The notes beneath the pieces were generated by a model. The model saw only the letters and a list, made by a program, of their open reading frames with translations. It was not told the origin of the DNA and ran no database searches. This document shows positions 24,739 to 33,176 of a DNA stretch of 64,000 bases, in pieces (the stretch's first letter is position 1; every line of letters begins with the position of its first letter). This DNA comes from Pseudomonas sp. (GTDB lineage: Bacteria; Pseudomonadota; Gammaproteobacteria; Pseudomonadales; Pseudomonadaceae), in contig JAKUTK010000012.1 of NCBI GenBank assembly GCA_022448005.1, positions 42,100 to 106,099 of the forward strand, written 5' to 3'. The position numbers were made by a program, and so were the translations under genes.

Positions 24739-25638
24739 ATGAACATATTGCTCACCGGCGGGACTGGCCTAATTGGTCAGGCGCTGTGTAAACACTGGTT
24801 GCCACAGGGGCATCGGCTCTGGGTCTGGAGTCGGTCACCCGAGCAGGTTGCGGAGCGTTGCGGCGAGTCGGTAAAAGGCATTGGCGAGCTTCGCGAACTG
24901 GACCAAGTCCAGCTCGATGCAGTGATCAACCTGGCAGGTGCACCGATTGCCGATCGGCCTTGGACCAAGTCCCGTCGTTTGCTGCTGTGGAACAGTCGCA
25001 TCAAATTGACCGAGCAGCTGGTGGAATGGCTTGCGACACGGCAGCAGAAACCCAGTGTGCTGATTTCCGGCTCGGCGGTCGGTTGGTATGGCGACGGTGG
25101 TGAGCGGGAACTGAGCGAGGACGACAGCCCGGTTACCAACGATTTCGCTAGCCAGCTGTGTGCTGCCTGGGAAGAGAGTGCCATGCGAGCGGAGTCGTTG
25201 GGCATTCGCGTGGTCCTGATCCGGACCGGCTTGGTGTTGGCACCTCAAGGCGGTTTTCTACAGCGTCTCAGGCCGCTGTTCGCGCTTGGGCTTGGCGGCA
25301 GGCAGGGCAATGGCCGTCAGTGGATGCCTTGGATTCACATAGACGATCAGATCGGACTGATAGATTTTCTGTTACACCAGCCCGAAGCAGGCGGCCCCTA
25401 CAATGCGTGCGCACCACAGCCGGCACGCAATGCCGAGTTTGCTAAAGCCTTCGCAGCGAGCATGGGGCGTCCGGCAATACTGCCGGTGCCTGCGCTGGCC
25501 TTGAAGGTCGGTTTGGGCGAACTTTCCGGGCTGATCCTTGGCGGACAAAAAGTGCGACCGTTGCGATTGCAGGTCGCAGGATTTGAATTTCGTTTCGTGA
25601 CATTGGATGCGGCATTGGCAGACCTGCGCAAGGCGTGA
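24739..25638 (+). CDS. TIGR01777 family NAD(P)-binding epimerase-like protein, 299 aa
   Basis: This Rossmann-fold extended-SDR-like protein starts with MNILLTGGTGLIGQALCKHWL. The family pattern continues with NLAGAPIADRPWTKSRRLLLWNSRI, ISGSAVGWYGDGGERELSED (Tyr in the SDR position), RTGLVLAPQGGFL and MPWIHIDDQIGLIDFLL, plus a C-terminal DUF1731 segment (GLILGGQKVRPLRLQVAGFEFRF). GGAGG supports ATG 24739. The substrate is unknown. It probably shares an operon with hemH and the TGTACA-controlled promoter upstream. Confidence 0.9.
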   Translation: MNILLTGGTGLIGQALCKHWLPQGHRLWVWSRSPEQVAERCGESVKGIGELRELDQVQLDAVINLAGAPIADRPWTKSRRLLLWNSRIKLTEQLVEWLATRQQKPSVLISGSAVGWYGDGGERELSEDDSPVTNDFASQLCAAWEESAMRAESLGIRVVLIRTGLVLAPQGGFLQRLRPLFALGLGGRQGNGRQWMPWIHIDDQIGLIDFLLHQPEAGGPYNACAPQPARNAEFAKAFAASMGRPAILPVPALALKVGLGELSGLILGGQKVRPLRLQVAGFEFRFVTLDAALADLRKA

Positions 25639-25711
25639 CCGCTGTGTGAAAATAGCGTCGCGACCGCAAGGGTTGCGGCGCGATCCATTAATTCAGTAGT
25701 TGGAAATGTGC

Positions 25712-26737
25712 ATGTCCGAGCAGGCGTTGTTGTTGGTCAATCTGGGTTCTCCGGCATCCACCGAAGTGGCCGATGTTCGCCGCTATCTCAATCAGTTTCT
25801 GATGGACCCTTATGTCATCGACCTGCCTTGGCCCGTTCGCCGGCTGCTGGTCTCGCTCATCCTGATCAAGCGCCCGGAACAGTCGGCACATGCCTATGCG
25901 TCCATCTGGTGGCCGGAAGGATCACCTCTGGTGGTGCTCAGCCAACGCCTGGCCGACGCTGTTCGGCCGTATTGGAAAGATGGCCCGGTCGAGCTGGCGA
26001 TGCGCTATGGCGAATTGTCCATTGAGCGCTCGCTGCTGAAATTGGCAGGGCAGGGCATCAGGCAGGTCACTCTGGCTCCGCTGTATCCACAATTCGCGGA
26101 CAGCACGACGACCACCGTCATCGAAGAGGCACGGCGGGTGATTCGCGAACGCGGCCTCGACATTCAGCTATCCATCCTGCAGCCGTTCTTCGACCAGCCG
26201 GAATATCTCGAGGCGCTGGTTACGAGTGCCCAACCGCACCTGGAACAACCGTTCGACCACCTCCTGCTGAGCTATCACGGCTTGCCTGAGCGGCATTTGC
26301 GCAAGACGGATCCGACCGGCGCGCATTGCCTGAAAACCGATGATTGCTGCCAGCGCGCCGAAGGCGCGGTGCTCGCCAGCTGCTACCGCGCGCAGTGCAT
26401 TCAGAGCGCAGCGGCATTTGCCGAGCGTGCAGGCTTGCAACCCGAACAGTGGTCGGTGTCATTCCAGTCACGACTGGGGCGTGCCAAGTGGATCGAGCCC
26501 TATACCGAGGCGCAGCTGGAAGAGCTGGCGGCCAGAGGCGTGAAGAAGTTGCTGGTGATGTGCCCGGCGTTCGTGTCCGACTGCATCGAAACGCTTGAGG
26601 AAATCGGTGATCGAGGCCGCGAACAGTTCGTTGCGGCCGGTGGTACGGATCTACAGCTGGTCCCTTGCCTGAATACCCATGAGCAGTGGGTGCAGGCGCT
26701 GGTCACCCTGTGTCGCCGGGCCCCGCTGGCGCTGTAA
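25712..26737 (+). CDS. hemH: Ferrochelatase, 341 aa
   Basis: This enzyme inserts Fe2+ into protoporphyrin IX in the last step of heme synthesis. Motifs are [11 protein letters not shown], the active-site [17 protein letters not shown] (His), [18 protein letters not shown], and [19 protein letters not shown] (Glu). Cys residues in [11 protein letters not shown] recall the [2Fe-2S]-type or metal-site Cys of some ferrochelatases. ATG 25712 was chosen; in-frame ATG 25706 and TTG 25700 lie just before it. It follows the epimerase by 73 bases. Removing photosensitising protoporphyrin fits a light-response operon, by inference. Confidence 0.96.
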   Translation: MSEQALLLVNLGSPASTEVADVRRYLNQFLMDPYVIDLPWPVRRLLVSLILIKRPEQSAHAYASIWWPEGSPLVVLSQRLADAVRPYWKDGPVELAMRYGELSIERSLLKLAGQGIRQVTLAPLYPQFADSTTTTVIEEARRVIRERGLDIQLSILQPFFDQPEYLEALVTSAQPHLEQPFDHLLLSYHGLPERHLRKTDPTGAHCLKTDDCCQRAEGAVLASCYRAQCIQSAAAFAERAGLQPEQWSVSFQSRLGRAKWIEPYTEAQLEELAARGVKKLLVMCPAFVSDCIETLEEIGDRGREQFVAAGGTDLQLVPCLNTHEQWVQALVTLCRRAPLAL

Positions 26738-26749
26738 GCGGCCCATCTC

Positions 26750-26781
26750 GGCGTGGGGTACGCGAATGCGTCCCTCACGCC
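26750..26781. terminator. Hairpin between convergent hemH and GGDEF-EAL genes
   Basis: GGCGTG (26750-26755) pairs with CACGCC (26776-26781), and an inner GG/CC pair extends the stem. It sits where two convergent genes end and overlaps the stop of the minus-strand gene. There is no T-run. Confidence 0.3.
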
Positions 26782-29471
26782 ACGGGTTCGAGCTCCAGCG
26801 CCTCGAACGCTTCCAGCGGCACGGGACGGCTGAACAGGTAACCCTGGAACATGTCGCAACCATTGGCGACCAACAGTAACCGCTGCTCTTCCGTCTCGAC
26901 CCCTTCGGCGATCACTTCCAGATTGAGCCCGGAGGCAAGCGCGCAGGTGGCACGGATGATGGTCTGGCTGCTGACGTCATCGACCAGCTGACGAACGAAC
27001 GACTGGTCGATTTTCAGTTGGTCGAGCGGCAACCGCTGCAGGTAGGCCATGGACGAATAACCTGTGCCGAAGTCGTCGATCGAGAACCGAATGCCGTGCT
27101 GCTTCAGCGTCCTCATTCGAACTACCGCTTCTTCCATATCATCGAGCAACAGGGATTCGGTAATTTCAAGCTTGAGCAGTCGCGGATTGGCACCGGTGCG
27201 TTCGAGCAACGCGAGCACACGATCAACGAAGTCGGCCTGATAGAGCAGGCTTGCACTCAAGTTGACGGCAAGCGTCAGTGTCGCCCAGCGTGGCTGTTTG
27301 GCCCAAGCGGCGAGCTGTTCGCAGGCCTGGGTGAGCACCACGAAATCCAATGTCTCGATCAGCCCGGCCCTTTCGGCCGGCCCGATGAAGTGGAAAGGGC
27401 TGAGCAAGCCGCGTTGCGGATGCTGCCAGCGAACCAGAACTTCAGCACCGACGATCCCACGATGGCGCTCGATCTGAGGCTGGAAATGAATCACGAACTC
27501 GCCGGCTGTCAGGCCGCGGCGTATTTCGTCTTCCAAGCGCAGGCGTTCTTGTACAGCCTGCTGCATGCGCGGGTCGAAGAAGCGCAGGGCGTTCTTGCCG
27601 GACTGTTTGGCTTCGTACATCGACATGTCGGCGCGCTTCATCAGCTCTTCTGCGTCCCCGTCATTGCTGTTCAGCAATACCACACCGATGCTGGCGCTGC
27701 TGTGCAGCAGCAGGGCGCCCAGTCTGTAAGGCTGACCCAATGCCGACAGAATCCTTTCGCCTATTTGCTCGGCCTGGGCTGCTGCGTATTCCGCCTTGGC
27801 ATCCAGATCTTCGAGCATGACCACGAATTCGTCGCCGCCGAGGCGGGCAACGGTGTTGATGCCACGGACCTCACCGCTCAGGCGTTCGGCCACCATGCAG
27901 AGCAATTGGTCGCCGGCCTGGTGGCCATGAAGATCATTGATGTTCTTGAAGTTATCCAGATCGATGAACATCAGCGCGCCGTAATGCTGGCTGCGTACAG
28001 TGGCTGCCAGGGCCTGCTTGAGGCGATCGAGCAACAGGCGACGGTTGGGCAGGCCGCTCAGGGGGTCGTAAAAAGCGAGGTTATGAATGCGTTCTTCGGC
28101 TTGCTTGCGTTCGGTAATGTCGGTAAAGGCCGCCACGTAGTTGGACACAGCGCCCTGAGCGTCGAGCACGGTGCTGATCGACAGCCACTCGGGGTATACC
28201 TCGCCAGTCTTGCGGCGGTTCCAGATCTCGCCCTGCCACGCCCCTGTCTGCTGGATACTGCGCCACATGGTCAGGTAGAAATCGGGCGCGTGGCGACCGG
28301 AGGCGAGCAGGCGCGTGTCCTGTCCGATGGCCTCGTCTGCGCTGTAGCCGCTGATCTCGGTGAATGCCTGGTTAACCTGCAGAATGCGGTTCTTGGCGTC
28401 GGTGATGATCATGCCCTGCTGGGATTCGAAGGCGATTGCGGCGATGCGACGCTCCTGTTCGGCTTTGGCACGCTCGCTGATGTCACGGCTCAAACACACC
28501 ACGGCTGGCTTGTACGGTTGCGCCAGTGGCAGGCGCTGGGCGCGTACTTCGAATATCTTCAAGCCATTTGCGGTCTGGATAGAATATTCAAGCAGGCCGG
28601 GTGTGCCGCTGGAAAGTGTGTCACGAATCAGTTCGCGGAAGCGTTCTGCCTGGATGGGAGGGAGCACATCATCCACAGTCTTACCGATCAGGTTTTGGCT
28701 GCCTCCTTGAAGCAGCGACGAGTCGTTGGCAATCACCTCCAGGTAACGGCCGTCCTCATCAAGCACCAACAGCACGTCGGGGATCGCCTGGGTGATTGCC
28801 CTTAAACGTGCCTCACTGAGATGCATCGCACGTTCGATCTGGTCGCGTCTGAGCAGATCGGCCAATAGCAGACCTAATAGCATTACCGCTGTTGGCAGCA
28901 CCAGCAACATGGGCACCGCAACCTGCTCAAGTGTAGGTGCGACAAGCTGAGCCGGTAACAACAACAGTGAGGCTACGACACCGCCATGCAGGACCAGGCC
29001 AAAGATCAGCAATTGCCAGCTGCCGACGGCGATCTGGCCGCGGCGATGGAAATGACGGTAGGCAAGGCCCAGAGCGATGGGTAACAGTACGTTGATCAAC
29101 CCGACCCAGACGCCTACGCCACCCACCCACAGCCGATACGCGCCGGCAACCAGCCCCGCGATACCCGCGGCGATCGGGCCTCCAAACAAGGCGGCCATGC
29201 TCAGCACAACAGTGCGCGCATCGAAGATGACACCGTCCTGGACGGATATGGGCATCAGCATGCCAACGATGCAGGCTCCGCCGAACCAGATACCAGCCGT
29301 GCATTGGGCCCATATCTGGTGGCTCTGGCCCCAATGACGCGCGGTAACCGATAGCAGCCAGCAAAGCGCAAGCAGCACCGTTGCGTTTTCAACGAAAGCG
29401 TAGGAAGTCAAAGAAGCGGACCTGAATTCAGCCGCCGTCCAAGTTGGCGGGAATGTAATGGCAGATGGCAA
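26775..29471 (-). CDS. Membrane 5TM-PAS-PAS-GGDEF-EAL c-di-GMP protein, 898 aa
   Basis: The N-terminal ~215 residues hold several membrane helices with the 5TMR-LYT signature (FDARTVVLSMAALFGGPIAAGIAGLVAGAYRLWVGG). Two PAS domains follow (about 225-340 and 345-465), then GGDEF (ARLGGDEFVVML) and EAL (EVLVRWQHP, DDFGTGYSS, VIAEGVETEEQ). Both catalytic halves keep their key acidic residues. The only available start near the domain edge is TTG 29471; no internal ATG precedes the membrane region. It lies 153 bases downstream of the LOV gene on the same strand, so blue-light sensing and c-di-GMP turnover may be linked. Confidence 0.88.
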   Translation of the reverse strand: MPSAITFPPTWTAAEFRSASLTSYAFVENATVLLALCWLLSVTARHWGQSHQIWAQCTAGIWFGGACIVGMLMPISVQDGVIFDARTVVLSMAALFGGPIAAGIAGLVAGAYRLWVGGVGVWVGLINVLLPIALGLAYRHFHRRGQIAVGSWQLLIFGLVLHGGVVASLLLLPAQLVAPTLEQVAVPMLLVLPTAVMLLGLLLADLLRRDQIERAMHLSEARLRAITQAIPDVLLVLDEDGRYLEVIANDSSLLQGGSQNLIGKTVDDVLPPIQAERFRELIRDTLSSGTPGLLEYSIQTANGLKIFEVRAQRLPLAQPYKPAVVCLSRDISERAKAEQERRIAAIAFESQQGMIITDAKNRILQVNQAFTEISGYSADEAIGQDTRLLASGRHAPDFYLTMWRSIQQTGAWQGEIWNRRKTGEVYPEWLSISTVLDAQGAVSNYVAAFTDITERKQAEERIHNLAFYDPLSGLPNRRLLLDRLKQALAATVRSQHYGALMFIDLDNFKNINDLHGHQAGDQLLCMVAERLSGEVRGINTVARLGGDEFVVMLEDLDAKAEYAAAQAEQIGERILSALGQPYRLGALLLHSSASIGVVLLNSNDGDAEELMKRADMSMYEAKQSGKNALRFFDPRMQQAVQERLRLEDEIRRGLTAGEFVIHFQPQIERHRGIVGAEVLVRWQHPQRGLLSPFHFIGPAERAGLIETLDFVVLTQACEQLAAWAKQPRWATLTLAVNLSASLLYQADFVDRVLALLERTGANPRLLKLEITESLLLDDMEEAVVRMRTLKQHGIRFSIDDFGTGYSSMAYLQRLPLDQLKIDQSFVRQLVDDVSSQTIIRATCALASGLNLEVIAEGVETEEQRLLLVANGCDMFQGYLFSRPVPLEAFEALELEPVA

Positions 29472-29624
29472 TTATTCGTGTTTTCCCAGCAGTCTGCATC
29501 AATAAATGCACTTTCTGGTCACAAGTGTTGCCGCGACTTCAGGCTGAAACGCCTACCAGCCTTATCGGCAGCCCTGATGAAGGCTGGAGTGCCACGTAGT
29601 ACGTACCGATATGTGGCAGGCTGG

Positions 29625-30071
29625 TTAGCTCCGGAGGGCCGCAAGCTGCTCCCGGAGTTGCTGGACTTCGGCTTCAAGCTCACGGACTCGTTGCTTGGCT
29701 TCGACTTCCGGGGTGACGTCCTTCTGGATACCGATGTAATAGGTGAGCTGATCACCCTCGTTAAACACCGGTGTAATGGACAGTTCGTTCCAGAAGGCAC
29801 TGCCGTCCTTACGGTAGTTACGAATAATCTGGCGGCAGGGAGTGTTGCTTCGAACTGCTTCACGAATCGCTGCAAGACCCGGCTGGTCACGGTAGTCGGC
29901 CTGCAGGAAACGGCAGTCCTGGTAGAGGATGTCGTCGACCTCATAGCCCGTGAGGCGCTGAAACGCAGGATTAGCGTAGATCAGAATATTGTCGTCGCCT
30001 TCCTGCTCGGCTACCACGATCCCGTCGTTGGAGGCTTCGATTACCAGTTGCAGCAGTTTGGCATTGATCAT
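29625..30071 (-). CDS. Short LOV blue-light photoreceptor (PpSB1-LOV type), 148 aa
   Basis: This is a single LOV/PAS domain with a C-terminal helix and no effector domain. The flavin-binding motif appears as YQDCRFLQ with Cys53, the residue that forms the FMN adduct. NYRKDGSAFWNELSITPV and YYIGIQKDV complete the pocket. Start (MINAKLLQLVIEASNDGIVVAEQEGDD), length and Cys position closely match the short LOV proteins I recall from P. putida. The C-terminus (VRELEAEVQQLREQLAAL) should form a coiled coil for dimerisation. Known short LOV proteins signal by protein contact. Here the MerR-like regulators and the next-door GGDEF-EAL protein are candidate partners. Confidence 0.93.
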   Translation of the reverse strand: MINAKLLQLVIEASNDGIVVAEQEGDDNILIYANPAFQRLTGYEVDDILYQDCRFLQADYRDQPGLAAIREAVRSNTPCRQIIRNYRKDGSAFWNELSITPVFNEGDQLTYYIGIQKDVTPEVEAKQRVRELEAEVQQLREQLAALRS

Positions 30072-30392
30072 CAGGGTGTCTCTTGTGCGTTTTTCGGCAT
30101 TCTAGAACAACTACCTGAAGGCTGGCACAAGGCTTTTTGTAGCGAGGCGGTTCTGCCGGTTGGCAAGTCGGTTGACGCCTCAACGGTGGCTGCGAAAGCG
30201 CTCAGTCGTTGCGCTCCCGCAGTGCCTGGTAAACGGCTGGGTTATTGGTTGCGAAGTTGCGGTCGCCATAGGCCGAGCGCCTCGGCACGGCCCCGGCAGA
30301 TCTATAGGGTCTGGCGCAGAGCAGATGCTCTGGTACCTGCGGTAGACAGCGCTGGCGGGGTGGATAGTCCGTCAGCTGACGAGGGGAGTGGT
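30072..30392. other. Intergenic region folX / LOV gene
   Basis: These 321 bases lie between same-strand genes. A minus-strand frame with no start ends SAYGDRNFATNNPAVYQALRERND at about 30208, which reads like the tail of a protein. It may be a gene remnant. I do not recognise it. Nothing else is supported. Confidence 0.35.
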
Positions 30393-30779
30393 TCAGGCGA
30401 GGCGTCGCCCGCCGCTGGCAGCGAGCGTAATAGAAACCGATTCGGCAAACCGCAGCGCATGTGGCTTGTCGACCTCGACCTCGGCGTACTCAACGCTGGG
30501 CAGCCTCATAACCAGGTCCAAGATTTCCTGGGTCATGCGCTCCAGCAGGCTGAACCGATTGTGCTCGACGTGGGAGATGACCGCTTTGGTCAGCGTCCGG
30601 TAGTTCAATGCAGTGTCTATGTCGTTATCGCGAACCGCATCGACGGCCTTGTAGAGCACCGTCAGGTTGATCAGCACGTCCTGCTTGTTGAGGATTTCAT
30701 CCTCATTGATGCCGATGTAGGTGCGAAGACGTAAATCCTTGACGCGGATGCGGGCCATGCCGGATTCCAGACGAGGCAT
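30393..30779 (-). CDS. folX: Dihydroneopterin triphosphate 2'-epimerase, 128 aa
   Basis: The sequence [32 protein letters not shown] ... [34 protein letters not shown] ... [22 protein letters not shown] is the FolB/FolX fold and is closest to FolX. FolX converts dihydroneopterin triphosphate to dihydromonapterin triphosphate on the way to tetrahydromonapterin. ATG 30779 overlaps the folE stop by one base (TAATG), so the genes are coupled. A longer frame from 30905 would lie inside folE. Confidence 0.94.
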   Translation of the reverse strand: MPRLESGMARIRVKDLRLRTYIGINEDEILNKQDVLINLTVLYKAVDAVRDNDIDTALNYRTLTKAVISHVEHNRFSLLERMTQEILDLVMRLPSVEYAEVEVDKPHALRFAESVSITLAASGGRRLA

Positions 30780-31336
30780 TAGCGATTCCCCCCAATTAGC
30801 TGCAGGAATTCCATTCGGGTGGTGCAGGACTCCCGGAAGGCACCCAACATCACCGACGTGTTCATCAGCGAGTTCTGCTTCTCGACCCCGCGCATCATCA
30901 TGCACATGTGCTTGGCTTCGATGACCACCGCAACACCAGCCGCACGCGTCACCTCCTGAATCGCCTCGGCGATCTGGCGGGTGAGGTTCTCTTGAATCTG
31001 CAAACGGCGCGCATACATGTCGACGATTCGTGCGATCTTAGACAGACCGAGCACCTTGCCAGTCGGGATGTAAGCAACGTGTGCTTTGCCAATGAAGGGC
31101 AGCATGTGGTGTTCGCAGAGAGAATAGAGCTCGATGTCACGGACGATGACCATTTCGTCGCTATCCGAGGCAAACAGGGCGCCGTTGACCACTTCCTCGA
31201 GGCTCTTGCCGTACCCATTGCACAAGTACTGCATGGCCTTGGCGGCGCGCTTCGGGGTGTCGAGCAAGCCTTCGCGCTGCGGGTCTTCACCGACCCCCAG
31301 AAGTATTTGGTGAAAATGGCCGGGTAGTTCGTTCAT
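30779..31336 (-). CDS. folE: GTP cyclohydrolase I, 185 aa
   Basis: This enzyme forms dihydroneopterin triphosphate from GTP, the first step of folate and monapterin synthesis. The zinc and catalytic residues are in [46 protein letters not shown] and [25 protein letters not shown] 31336 ([10 protein letters not shown]) has a GAGGATC site. It heads a folE-folX unit, perhaps continuing into the LOV gene. A TGTACA box lies ~125 bases upstream, so this may be a light-induced extra copy rather than the housekeeping folE, by inference. Confidence 0.96.
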   Translation of the reverse strand: MNELPGHFHQILLGVGEDPQREGLLDTPKRAAKAMQYLCNGYGKSLEEVVNGALFASDSDEMVIVRDIELYSLCEHHMLPFIGKAHVAYIPTGKVLGLSKIARIVDMYARRLQIQENLTRQIAEAIQEVTRAAGVAVVIEAKHMCMMMRGVEKQNSLMNTSVMLGAFRESCTTRMEFLQLIGGNR

Positions 31337-31459
31337 GGGTGATCCTCTGGGAAGCCATCCGTAGGCAAACCCTACGTGCTTGGGTCGTGGCGAAGGCGTC
31401 AATGGCGAGCAGCCTGTACAGCCTCGCTGGTGAGGCAAAGCTATACCAAATAATTTATC

Positions 31460-31476
31460 TGTACAATAAATTTACA
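31460..31476. promoter_or_regulatory. TGTACA box upstream of folE
   Basis: TGTACAAT at 31460-31467 is followed by TTTACA at 31471-31476, in an AT-rich stretch (about 31440-31480) that stands out from the GC-rich surroundings. TATAGC on the minus strand near 31446 is a possible -10. The site matches the boxes before the phr operon. Confidence 0.5.
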
Positions 31477-31619
31477 ATAGCCTGGCGCCATGAGATCAGA
31501 GTCTGAACCGCTTAACTGGCTTTATCTCCCGTCTTGTAGCGTTTCCTGAGCAGTTGAGCTGAACAATGCAGCACGCATGAGCATCTGTGCCTGTAGAGGT
31601 TTTTCTGGGCGGCAAGGTG

Positions 31620-32018
31620 TCAAAAAGGATCGCAACGGTCGGTACAACGGCTGCTGCCTTCGGGATGGGGTAGCCAGCCAAGATGAGGTCGCGCCAGGCT
31701 GAACAGCCAATAGGCGAGCAGGAGCAGGGGTCGTAACGGACGCCAACCCAGAGGCGCGGCCCATTTGCCAAGGCCTGCCGCGCGCCAACTCCAGTAGGTC
31801 GCGTCAAGACCTGTAAGCCAGTGCCCATCGGCGCTGCGCGCGTGAAGCTTGCCGCGGAGCTGGTCAAGCGATCGCTCCTCGCTAACGAAACCAGGCGAAC
31901 TGATGTCCACCAGTCGCAGGCGCTCCTGTGTGGCATGACGCCGCAACCAGATGACTTCGCGGGCGCAGAGCGGGCAGGCACCGTCGACATAGAGCGTAAG
32001 CGGTAGCTTAGGAGACAT
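31620..32018 (-). CDS. DUF393 (DCC family thiol-disulfide oxidoreductase-like) protein, 132 aa
   Basis: LTLYVDGACPLCAREVIWLRR gives the DxxCPxC signature of the DCC/DUF393 family, a thioredoxin-like fold. RLRLVDISSPGFVSE and RSADGHWLTGLDATYWSWRAAGLGKW are also typical. ATG 32018 starts at the DCC domain; the longer frame to 32222 crosses the divergent regulator. It is divergent from a MerR-like regulator with a shared TGTACA region. Its physiological role is unknown. Confidence 0.85.
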   Translation of the reverse strand: MSPKLPLTLYVDGACPLCAREVIWLRRHATQERLRLVDISSPGFVSEERSLDQLRGKLHARSADGHWLTGLDATYWSWRAAGLGKWAAPLGWRPLRPLLLLAYWLFSLARPHLGWLPHPEGSSRCTDRCDPF

Positions 32019-32028
32019 TGCACAATCC

Positions 32029-32051
32029 TGTACTTGTATAACTTCTGTACA
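32029..32051. promoter_or_regulatory. TGTACA-type boxes between the DUF393 and MerR-like genes
   Basis: TGTACT (32029), TGTATA (32035) and TGTACA (32046) crowd into 23 bases. The first and third are 17 bases apart, like the pairs before the phr operon. They lie 11 bases upstream of the DUF393 start and 62 upstream of the regulator start, consistent with autoregulation. Confidence 0.6.
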
Positions 32052-32112
32052 GCCTATGCCTGCAGGCCCTGAGTTACAATGCGCCCATTCCTTTGCATGA
32101 GCTGTGCGCGTC

Positions 32113-33069
32113 ATGACCGAATTTGCCCGTGCCTCTTCGCTGCTTTCGTCTTCATCCCTCAAGCAGGAAGAGTTGTTCCCGATCCGAGAGGTTTCACGCC
32201 TGACCGGTGTCAACCCGGTCACCTTGCGTGCCTGGGAACGACGCTATGGCTTGATCCAACCGACTCGCACCGAAAGTGGTCATCGCCTTTATTCGATGGC
32301 TGATGTCGAGGCGGTGCGCAGTATCGTGGCTTGGACCGAACGTGGCGTGGCAGTGAGCAAGGTGGGCAGCATTCTGTCACGCAGCGCTGCAACCCGAGCG
32401 GCGGTACCGCCCGAGCAGCAGGAAGCCGTCGCTGGCGAGTGGGGTGAATGGCAGGCTCAGGTGCAGCGGGCAGTGAGCAGTTTCGATGAGAGCCGCCTCG
32501 ATCAAGTGTATGGACAGGTCTTCTCGACCTATCCACTACCAGTGGTATTTCAGGACGTGCTGTTGCCTTTGTGGCAACAGTTGCTGGTGCGCCAGGATGA
32601 GTTCGGTCAAACCAGCGAGTGGCTCTTCCTCGACAACTTCCTGCGTGCTCGCGTGTTGCAGCGGCTGCAACTTGCCCGAGCCCAGGCGCAAGATCGCGTG
32701 CTTTTGGCGGCTGTCCCTGGTCAATGCCGCGAACTGGAATTACTGATCGCCGGCCTGTTGCTTACCAGCGACGAGGTAGCCGCCAGCGTATTGGCTATCG
32801 GCCAGCCGCTGGATGAGCTGACTCTGATCTGCGAAAAAGTCCGCCCGCGCGCATTGGTGTTGTACTCCAACGTTCCGCCCAATGCAGCTTTGCTAAAGCA
32901 ATTGGCCAAGCTTGCGCTGAGCCTCGACTGCCCCTTGGCTATGGCGGGCGAAGCGGCCGAGTTTTCTCAGGAAGGGCTGCGCGGATCGCCGATCGCCTGT
33001 CTGGGCAATGCCGGCAAACTGATGCAGCGCCGTCTGCTGCAGTTTCTCGACGGGCATCTGGACACCTGA
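32113..33069 (+). CDS. MerR/LitR-like transcriptional regulator (B12-independent type), 318 aa
   Basis: This is a paralog of the regulator at 22.3-23.2 kb. The MerR helix-turn-helix is LFPIREVSRLTGVNPVTLRAWERRYGLIQPTRTESGHRLYSMADVEAVRSI. In the effector region, PGQCRELELLIAGLLL aligns with the CarH/LitR PGExHELGLL ligand motif but has Arg where the cobalt-binding His should be. The upstream W-x9-EH motif is also absent (TSEWLFLDNFLRARV). ATG 32113 is preferred to GTG 32104. In P. putida such class II LitR proteins, as I recall, work with a short LOV protein to control light genes. Confidence 0.87.
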   Translation: MTEFARASSLLSSSSLKQEELFPIREVSRLTGVNPVTLRAWERRYGLIQPTRTESGHRLYSMADVEAVRSIVAWTERGVAVSKVGSILSRSAATRAAVPPEQQEAVAGEWGEWQAQVQRAVSSFDESRLDQVYGQVFSTYPLPVVFQDVLLPLWQQLLVRQDEFGQTSEWLFLDNFLRARVLQRLQLARAQAQDRVLLAAVPGQCRELELLIAGLLLTSDEVAASVLAIGQPLDELTLICEKVRPRALVLYSNVPPNAALLKQLAKLALSLDCPLAMAGEAAEFSQEGLRGSPIACLGNAGKLMQRRLLQFLDGHLDT

Positions 33070-33176
33070 CGACCGCGGGCCTTGCCGAGCCTGGGTCCAG
33101 GGTTTGATGCTGAGGCATCATTGCGTCAAGCGAACCTCGGCGCGATCCTCCAACTCTCAGCCGGAACACGTTGCCA

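Noticed and set aside
27018..28805. 595-aa plus-strand ORF opposite the large GGDEF-EAL gene
   Set aside because: It mirrors a well-supported gene, has no recognisable domain, and long antisense frames are common in high-GC DNA.
29478..30734. 418-aa plus-strand ORF over the LOV and folX genes
   Set aside because: It is antisense to two genes with clear motifs and has no domain.
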